This document shows, piece after piece, positions 7,238-11,435 of a DNA stretch of 11,435 nucleotides; position 1 is the stretch's first letter; every line of letters begins with the position of its first letter. The stretch lies in assembly GCA_022572865.1 (NCBI GenBank), contig JACZVB010000015.1, positions 1 through 11,435 on the forward strand, given 5' to 3'. The stretch is from Chloroflexota bacterium (GTDB taxonomy: Bacteria; Chloroflexota; Dehalococcoidia; Plut-88900). Under the pieces are notes generated by a model. It did not search any database and was not told the DNA's origin. It saw only the letters and a program-made list of their open reading frames with translations. The translations under genes and the position numbers were made by a program.

Positions 7238-7513
7238 TTTGCATGTCCTGTCGTGGGCCTCGTTGAAAATCGCTTTTGGCGGAGGTGGTGGGGGTCGGGA
7301 TTTGGGGGGCTGACGTTTCTTTTGCGGTTACCCTTCAACTCCTTAACCTCTGCGCGGCCAAAGCAGCGATAGAGCAGTCCTCTTTGTAGCTTTCTGAATT
7401 TCAGGCCCGATGGGCTTGGTGTGTTCCCTTGGCCTGAGCCTTTGACGGTGCCTCGGAGGACCTTGTCTTTGGATTGCGCTGGCCCACAGCGGCCCTATGC
7501 AAACTTTAATCTT
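7238..7513 (+). other. Intergenic stretch after tRNA-Pro
   Basis: This is about 275 bases between tRNA-Pro and the Shine-Dalgarno of the second methyltransferase. I see no convincing ORF, terminator or RNA gene here. A TTGACG occurs at about 7442 but has no good -10 at the right distance, so the promoter of the downstream gene is not identified. Confidence 0.5.
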
Positions 7514-7529
7514 AGGAGGTAGGGATATG
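7514..7529 (+). promoter_or_regulatory. Shine-Dalgarno deciding the ATG start of the second methyltransferase
   Basis: AGGAGGT (7514-7520), an almost perfect ribosome-binding site, lies six bases before ATG 7527. An earlier in-frame ATG at 7497 would place this site inside the coding region and has no site of its own. Confidence 0.82.
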
Positions 7530-8297
7530 GTCGACTGCTATGAACATTTTACGGCCGTGGCGCCGGTATACACGCGTTTACGCACGACAGACGCATCACC
7601 AGTAAAGGCAATCAGAGATAATTTAGTAAAGACCGACGGCTTGTATGTTGCGGACATAGGCTGTGGGTCGGGCCGCTATTCCCAACAGTTGTTTCTTCAT
7701 CTGGGACCGGCCATCAAGTTGGTTTGTGTCGATGTCAACCGCGCCATGCTCGACGAACTGAACTGGGCGATAGACCCGGCTATGGACCCCAGCGTTGAAT
7801 CGATACAGGCCAGTGCCAATGCCCTGCCATTCGACGACGGCACATTGGATGTTATTACTACTTTTAACGCAATACACCACTTTGACGTTGCCGGGTTTCT
7901 CCGAGAATCCAGGCGGGTATTGAAGAAGGATGGCAAAGTTTTTCTCTACACCCGGCTGATGGAGCAGAATGCCACCACAATCTGGGGCAGGTTCTTCCCC
8001 GGATTTCTGGAGAAAGAGACGAGGCTGTACACCAGATCCGAGCTGTCGACCTATATAAGCCGGCATCTAATGCCGAGCCAGATGCTGATAACCCCGTTCT
8101 CTTTCTACAGGCAAGCTTCCCTGGAGGCCCTGGTAGAACAGGCGAAGCTGCGCCACTACTCCACATTTTCTCTCTACGGGGAGAAGGAATTCGAGTATTC
8201 ACTGGGGGAGTTCGAGCGGTGCGTAGGGCAAGCGTATTTAAACCTCGGAAGGGTCCTGTGGACGGAGTCTTATACCCTGTTCACCTTGACTAGGTAA
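7527..8297 (+). CDS. Class I SAM-dependent methyltransferase (Methyltransf_11/UbiE-like)
   Basis: This is a 256-aa putative methyltransferase. Residues 1-35 are a short helical lead (YEHFTAVAPVYTRLR) typical of UbiE/Methyltransf_11 proteins. Motif I is VADIGCGSGRYS (41-52). The second-strand acidic residue lies in VCVDVNRAML (66-75). ANALPFDDGTLD (97-108) and TTFNAIHHF (111-119) form the usual motif II/III region, and RRVLKKDGKVFLYTR (129-143) forms the following strand. The C-terminal 100 residues, with several Phe/Tyr residues, probably cap the acceptor site. It is not closely similar to the methyltransferase at 4079-5125: it has one domain and different motifs. Its acceptor is unknown. Like that gene it lies between an intact tRNA and a decayed copy of the same tRNA. 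Its base composition appears more AT-rich than thrS by eye. The class call is firm; no function is assigned. Confidence 0.87.
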   Translation: MVDCYEHFTAVAPVYTRLRTTDASPVKAIRDNLVKTDGLYVADIGCGSGRYSQQLFLHLGPAIKLVCVDVNRAMLDELNWAIDPAMDPSVESIQASANALPFDDGTLDVITTFNAIHHFDVAGFLRESRRVLKKDGKVFLYTRLMEQNATTIWGRFFPGFLEKETRLYTRSELSTYISRHLMPSQMLITPFSFYRQASLEALVEQAKLRHYSTFSLYGEKEFEYSLGEFERCVGQAYLNLGRVLWTESYTLFTLTR

Positions 8298-8334
8298 GGT
8301 TGCGACCGGGCTGGAAGAAGAAAGGCCCTTGGGC

Positions 8335-8413
8335 CGGGGGGAGGGGGCAGCCCGGTAGCACACCCGCATGAGACGGAACGGGCTCGCGGGTTCGAGTCCA
8401 GTTGCCCCGGCCA
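8335..8413 (+). pseudogene. Decayed tRNA-Pro copy
   Basis: The segment aligns along its whole length with tRNA-Pro 7161-7237. It shares GCAGCCCGGTAGC in the D-arm, TTCGA in the T-loop, TCCAGT, and an acceptor end GCCCCG plus CCA (8411-8413). The anticodon arm is broken: CCCGC is followed by ATGAGAC and then GGAAC, which cannot pair with it. The acceptor 5' strand has become a G-run, and the T-stem has a mismatch. No functional anticodon can be assigned, so I call a pseudogene. It lies 37 bases after the second methyltransferase stop and 52 bases before the next gene. Confidence 0.75.
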
Positions 8414-8451
8414 CCGATAATTTGCCAGGAATCACCAGACGGGTTGAGTAT

Positions 8452-8456
8452 GGAGG
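8452..8456 (+). promoter_or_regulatory. Shine-Dalgarno of the cytidylyltransferase gene
   Basis: GGAGG lies nine bases before ATG 8466 and marks the first gene of the right-hand operon. No clear -35/-10 pair was found upstream; the decayed tRNA-Pro occupies that space. Confidence 0.6.
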
Positions 8457-8465
8457 CATATTGAT

Positions 8466-9200
8466 ATGAAAGGTGTGATTTTAGCCGCCGGCGATGGGGG
8501 AAGGCTGCGACCCCTCACCCTTGAGACACCAAAGGTGCTCCTGGAGGTGGCTGGCTATCCGTTGATCCACTATCCGCTGATGGCCCTCTACTCCGCCGGA
8601 ATAACCGAGGTCGCGGTGGTGCTGGGACACGATGCCGATAAGATTGTGGACGCCTTCCAGGTGTACGAAAGCATCTACCCCAAGCCCGTCTTTTTGGAAA
8701 ACCGGCGTCATGAAGGGGGCAACGCCCTCTCCGTCGGGGCGGCCTATTCCTTCACCGGTAATGAACCTTTCGTCTTGTGCATGGGCGACCACATCATCAC
8801 TCCAGAGATCGTGACCTGCCTGCTGGATGAGAAGGGCGATGGGTCCCTACTGGGCATCGACTCCAGGGCCAGCTACCATTTTCAGCTAGACGATGGCACC
8901 CGGGTGCTGGTTGGCCCAGCAGGTGAGGTGGTGGATATAGGCAAAAACCTGGAGACATGGAACGCCCTGGACATCGGGGTCTTTCTTCTAAACGATCAGG
9001 TGTACCAGACCATTAGCTATCTGGAGACCCTCTATGGGCTGGATGTGGAGCTGAGCCAGGTGGTGCGCAGGACTGGATATCGCCACGACCCGTTCAGGAC
9101 ATCCGATGTGGCGGGCCTGTTCTGGGGGGACGTGGATACTTTAGAGGACTACGAGGATATAAAGAATCACTTCAGCAATGGCGATGAAACAGGTCAATGA
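8466..9200 (+). CDS. Sugar/polyol-phosphate nucleotidyltransferase, probable inositol-1-phosphate cytidylyltransferase
   Basis: This is a 244-aa GT-A-fold NTP transferase. The N-terminus MKGVILAAGDGGRLRPLT (1-18) with PK (22-23) is the nucleotide-binding signature of the family. CMGDHI (105-110) supplies a metal-binding Asp, and FWGDVDTLEDYE (219-230) is near the C-terminal metal site. The segments VVDIGKNLETWNALDIGVFLL (in pieces, about 155-175) and ENRRHEGGNALS (about 78-89) resemble the cytidylyltransferase half of IPCT/DIPPS enzymes. Those make CDP-inositol from CTP and inositol-1-phosphate. The next gene, overlapping by 23 bases, encodes a CDP-alcohol transferase, which is the natural user of such a product; in some thermophiles the two activities are fused in one protein. 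That pairing strongly supports CTP as nucleotide. The sugar or polyol partner (inositol, glycerol, other) is inferred. Confidence 0.78.
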   Translation: MKGVILAAGDGGRLRPLTLETPKVLLEVAGYPLIHYPLMALYSAGITEVAVVLGHDADKIVDAFQVYESIYPKPVFLENRRHEGGNALSVGAAYSFTGNEPFVLCMGDHIITPEIVTCLLDEKGDGSLLGIDSRASYHFQLDDGTRVLVGPAGEVVDIGKNLETWNALDIGVFLLNDQVYQTISYLETLYGLDVELSQVVRRTGYRHDPFRTSDVAGLFWGDVDTLEDYEDIKNHFSNGDETGQ

Positions 9201-9915
9201 GGGGTTTGTCTCCCGGTACTTAAATCGACGCCTCTCCCGACCCTTGGCCCGGTTGCTGGCACGGACTCCCGTCACTCCTAATCAGGTTTCTGTGGCTGCG
9301 CTTGCAGTAGCGAGCTTGTCGTGCATCTCATTTCTAAAGGGCCATCCGCTGCTGGGCGGCGTCTTGGCCCAGGCCTCCTCCATAGTGGACGGGGCTGATG
9401 GCGACCTGGCCCGTATCAAGGGGTCCAGCTCGGCATTCGGTGGTTTTCTGGACGCAGTGCTGGACCGTTATGCCGATGCCCTGATCATCCTGGGACTAAC
9501 TGGGTGGGCCGCAAAAGGAAGCGGAAAGGCAGGCCCATTGATCGCCGGATTTGCCGCCCTGGCCGGCACCTTCGGCTTTAGTTACACCCGGGCCAGACTG
9601 AAGGCTGCGCCTGAGTCTACGGTAGATTCCAGGGCTGTACTTCTGGCGACTCGAGACGTTCGCCTACTTCTGATAATGATGGGTGGGGTCTTGGGCAAGG
9701 GGCATGGCACCCTGGTGGCCATCGCCCTGCTGACCAACTCGGTAGTGCTCATTCGCCTTCTTTCCGCTTACAAGTCCCGCTGCGACGGCCGGCCCGGTGA
9801 TAACGACGAGGGAGAGCCACCCACGCAGACGGGTTCAAGCTCCCCTGGCCACGAAATCAACTGCCGCATCCCCGTGGAAGAGCCGTTGCGCAGCCGGGCC
9901 GGGAGGCGTGAATAA
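9178..9915 (+). CDS. CDP-alcohol phosphatidyltransferase, DIPP/PIP-synthase-like membrane enzyme
   Basis: This is a 245-aa integral membrane transferase that would move an alcohol phosphate from a CDP-alcohol to an acceptor hydroxyl. The complete catalytic signature D-x2-DG-x2-AR-x8-G-x3-D-x3-D is present: D71, D74, G75, A78, R79, G88, D92 and D96. PVTPNQVS (31-38) before the first membrane segment is typical of the family. Hydrophobic segments are visible at about 39-68, 101-110, 118-135, 163-177 and 180-195. SYTRAR (about 139-144) resembles archaeal and bacterial inositol-phosphate transferases. A polar tail (about 198-245), rich in Gly, Pro and Ser, has no evident homology. Start ATG 9178 overlaps the previous gene by 23 bases, suggesting translational coupling; ATG 9184 is an alternative. 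With the upstream cytidylyltransferase it suggests production of a phosphodiester such as di-inositol phosphate or a phospholipid headgroup. Confidence 0.88.
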   Translation: MAMKQVNEGFVSRYLNRRLSRPLARLLARTPVTPNQVSVAALAVASLSCISFLKGHPLLGGVLAQASSIVDGADGDLARIKGSSSAFGGFLDAVLDRYADALIILGLTGWAAKGSGKAGPLIAGFAALAGTFGFSYTRARLKAAPESTVDSRAVLLATRDVRLLLIMMGGVLGKGHGTLVAIALLTNSVVLIRLLSAYKSRCDGRPGDNDEGEPPTQTGSSSPGHEINCRIPVEEPLRSRAGRRE

Positions 9916-9916
9916 G

Positions 9917-9931
9917 AGGGAGAGAACGATG
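9917..9931 (+). promoter_or_regulatory. Shine-Dalgarno deciding the LicD-like start
   Basis: AGGGAG (9917-9922) lies six bases before ATG 9929. Earlier in-frame starts exist (ATG 9797 inside the previous gene, GTG 9908), but the first lacks a site and the second has GGGAGG only one base away. Confidence 0.65.
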
Positions 9932-10858
9932 GTAACGAGCAACGAAGCAGGTGAGGCAGCCTACGATAAGACGATCATATCTCCTACACCACTAGACCCA
10001 GCCGCCGCGGCTGAGAGGCTGAAGGAGGTGAAGGGGATCTTCGATCAGCTCGGGGTCGTCTTCTTCCTTGGGTCGGGCACCTGTCTCGGCGCAATTCGAG
10101 AGAACCGATTCATTCCATGGGATGATGAGATGGATACGGCCTCTGTGATCGGACTTCATGGGCTCACCGAAGGGACGATCGACCGAGTTATCGACGCATT
10201 CACAGAGAATGGGTACTATGTACACGTTGGACGCAGTTCCCGCTGCGTAGACATAGGGGTGGTGAAGTCGTCAATTAGGGCTGACTGGACCTGCCACCGT
10301 ATCATTGACGACAGCATATACGAGTACCCTGCGGTCAAGAGTCCCGTAAGACTGTTTACCCAACTGAAAGAGATTGACTTCATCGGCGAGAAGTTCCTCG
10401 TGCCCAATCCGCCCGAGGAGTACCTGCGGATAAAATACGGTCCGGACTGGAGGACCCCAAAGGGGCCGGGGTTTGAGAAGGATGTTGTGCAGAAGATCCC
10501 GGACGCAGCCATCCTTAACCATAACCGCAGGCTCCGTCAGTTCCTCACCAAACACATCGCCCCGTGGCGCGCCGGCAGAATCAGGGTCTTCGACCGTGAG
10601 GGCGAGCCGGTGAATGGCGCGGAGGTTGTTGTCGTCGGAGTGGGTCGTTCCAGGACCAACAAGCAGGGGTACGCGAGGTTCTATGTGCCCGATGAATACT
10701 TCTATGCGGTCATTGTCACGTATGACGACCATGAGGAGGTGCTCTACGAGGAAGTACTGACTCCGGGTGCAACATATGTCTACAGACCGGGCCCTAAAAT
10801 TACCGCGGAGCAGCACTACAAGGCCGGGGTGAGGGCTATGGCCTTGTCTCGGGAGTAA
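9929..10858 (+). CDS. LicD-like phosphotransferase with C-terminal carboxypeptidase-regulatory-like domain
   Basis: This 309-aa protein resembles the LicD/fukutin family, members of which transfer phosphocholine or similar groups from a CDP-alcohol to sugars of lipids or wall glycans. Residues 46-69 hold the family core: FLGSGTCLG, IREN, then WDDEMD (64-69), whose acidic residues should bind the metal. The P-x2-EYL-x3-YGPDW-x2-P region (about 161-177) is also typical of LicD ends. Residues about 213-287 form an extra domain reading IRVFDREGEPVNGAEVVV and GYARFYVP in pieces. This is a beta-sandwich of carboxypeptidase-regulatory/Ig type, unusual on LicD proteins. No signal peptide or membrane segment is visible, so it should act on the cytoplasmic side. 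It follows the CDP-alcohol transferase by 13 bases and likely shares its CDP-activated donor. The start is taken at ATG 9929. Canonical LicD has WDDD rather than WDDE. Confidence 0.82.
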   Translation: MVTSNEAGEAAYDKTIISPTPLDPAAAAERLKEVKGIFDQLGVVFFLGSGTCLGAIRENRFIPWDDEMDTASVIGLHGLTEGTIDRVIDAFTENGYYVHVGRSSRCVDIGVVKSSIRADWTCHRIIDDSIYEYPAVKSPVRLFTQLKEIDFIGEKFLVPNPPEEYLRIKYGPDWRTPKGPGFEKDVVQKIPDAAILNHNRRLRQFLTKHIAPWRAGRIRVFDREGEPVNGAEVVVVGVGRSRTNKQGYARFYVPDEYFYAVIVTYDDHEEVLYEEVLTPGATYVYRPGPKITAEQHYKAGVRAMALSRE

Positions 10859-10959
10859 GCGGCCATCGGAGTCGCCCGGTGAACACACTGCAGGGCCTGG
10901 CCTGAGTCCATGCGTTCAGCCCCGATACCCCGGGCCCGGACCGGCGAAGGCCACACTAA
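10859..10959 (+). other. Gap between the LicD-like and HAD genes
   Basis: This is a 101-base GC-rich gap. No tRNA, T-run terminator or promoter stands out, so the HAD gene is probably cotranscribed with the three genes before it, though less tightly packed. Confidence 0.4.
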
Positions 10960-11435
10960 ATGAGACCTGATTCTCCCATCCGAACCGTCGTCCAGTGTGA
11001 TTTCGATGACACCATCGTTCTGCAGAACATGAACCGTGTCGTCCTTGAGAGGTTCGCCTGCCGAGACTGGCTGTCGATTGAAGACCGCTACGCGCAAGGC
11101 TGCATAACCGTCGAGAGGAGCAACCAGCTTCAATGGCTCCTGGTAGAGGGGACTCGGGAGGAGATTCGGAAAGTGGTGCTCAGTCAGGCCCGGGTGAGGC
11201 AAGGCTTTAGCCGGTTCGTGGAGACCTGCCGGGAGTGGGGTGTGCGTCTCGTGGTGGTGAGCAATGGCCTGGATATCTACATAGAGCCGGTACTGAGCCG
11301 CCTGGGCCTGAGCGACCTGGAACTTTACAGCGGCACGGTGGATTTCACCCCTGAGGGGCTAAAGGTCAAGTATATCGATCCTTCAGGCGTGGAAACGGAT
11401 AAGGGATTTAAGCTGGCCTGTCAGGAGCACCTGCG
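10960..11435 (+). CDS. HAD-superfamily phosphatase (3' end missing)
   Basis: The frame is open from ATG 10960 to the window edge (158 codons plus 2 bases). Motif I is DFDDT (14-18), with Asp14 as the expected nucleophile and Asp16 as the acid. Motif II Ser101 lies in VVVVSNG (97-103). A helical C1-type cap fits between them (about 25-85). A Lys in DKGFK (147-151) may be motif III; the motif IV acids would be past the edge. This pattern matches HAD-IB phosphatases such as phosphoserine phosphatase and MtnX-like enzymes. A weak Shine-Dalgarno (GAAGG, about 10 bases upstream) supports the start. It follows the LicD-like gene by 101 bases. In the known DIP pathway a phosphatase removes a phosphate after the transferase step, so a role here is attractive, but the substrate cannot be read from sequence. 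Confidence 0.85.
   Translation, partial: MRPDSPIRTVVQCDFDDTIVLQNMNRVVLERFACRDWLSIEDRYAQGCITVERSNQLQWLLVEGTREEIRKVVLSQARVRQGFSRFVETCREWGVRLVVVSNGLDIYIEPVLSRLGLSDLELYSGTVDFTPEGLKVKYIDPSGVETDKGFKLACQEHL

Noticed and set aside
7147..7338. Minus-strand ORF of 63 codons across tRNA-Pro
   Set aside because: It is the antisense of an intact tRNA; the translated phrase containing GDWIRTSDP and VRYRAAP is a known spurious peptide from antisense tRNA.
8238..8459. Minus-strand ORF of 73 codons across the decayed tRNA-Pro
   Set aside because: It is antisense to a tRNA-like sequence (GATGLEPA-type peptide) and overlaps the end of the methyltransferase gene. It has no ribosome-binding site or homology.
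9797..9928. Earlier ATG start for the LicD-like gene
   Set aside because: It would overlap the CDP-alcohol transferase tail by over 100 bases and has no Shine-Dalgarno; ATG 9929 has a good one.
10271..10888. 205-codon minus-strand frame opposite the LicD-like gene
   Set aside because: It is a shadow of the LicD-like gene, which has recognisable family motifs; no start signal or domain supports it.
1..11435. CRISPR arrays, transposases, integrases, toxin-antitoxin pairs
   Set aside because: I looked on both strands and saw no regularly spaced repeats, no DDE or tyrosine recombinase motifs and no small paired toxin-like genes.

Overview
The window looks like a piece of a bacterial chromosome of moderately high GC. 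It holds a core translation/transcription block, two tRNA genes, a threonyl-tRNA synthetase gene and an accessory operon for phospho-alcohol (probably inositol) chemistry. The gene order nusA-ylxR-infB, the short N-terminus of IF-2, the ThrRS that lacks the usual TGS domain and the genome-encoded CCA ends would all fit a Chloroflexota relative (Dehalococcoidia-like). That placement is an inference from general impression, not a demonstrated assignment.

Minus strand (1-3804): a sigma70-type promoter with a perfect TATAAT (3775-3804) reads leftwards through a strong hairpin plus T-run in the leader (3724-3750). It then reads into nusA, ylxR (RNA-binding DUF448 family) and infB (IF-2, running off the left edge). 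A terminator-like element between the promoter and nusA suggests transcription attenuation, plausibly by NusA itself.

Plus strand, tRNA/methyltransferase region (3822-8413): a divergent extended -10 promoter drives a decayed tRNA (3861-3939) and an intact tRNA-Val(GAC). A two-domain SAM methyltransferase gene follows, and then a degenerate copy of the 3' half of the same tRNA-Val. thrS follows with its own leader. After thrS comes an intact tRNA-Pro(GGG) with its own promoter, a second, unrelated class I methyltransferase gene, and a decayed full-length copy of tRNA-Pro. So the motif 'intact tRNA - single methyltransferase gene - decayed tRNA copy' appears twice in 5 kb, which is the most unusual architectural signal here.

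Plus strand, right arm (8452-11435): four tightly spaced genes follow. They encode a nucleotidyltransferase resembling inositol-1-phosphate cytidylyltransferase, a CDP-alcohol phosphatidyltransferase with a complete catalytic signature (overlapping the previous gene), a LicD-like phosphotransferase with an extra C-terminal beta domain, and a HAD phosphatase (running off the right edge). Together they could activate a polyol phosphate with CTP, transfer it to an acceptor, decorate a glycan or lipid with a phosphodiester, and remove a phosphate. The exact product cannot be read from the sequence.

No CRISPR array, transposase, integrase or rRNA is visible.
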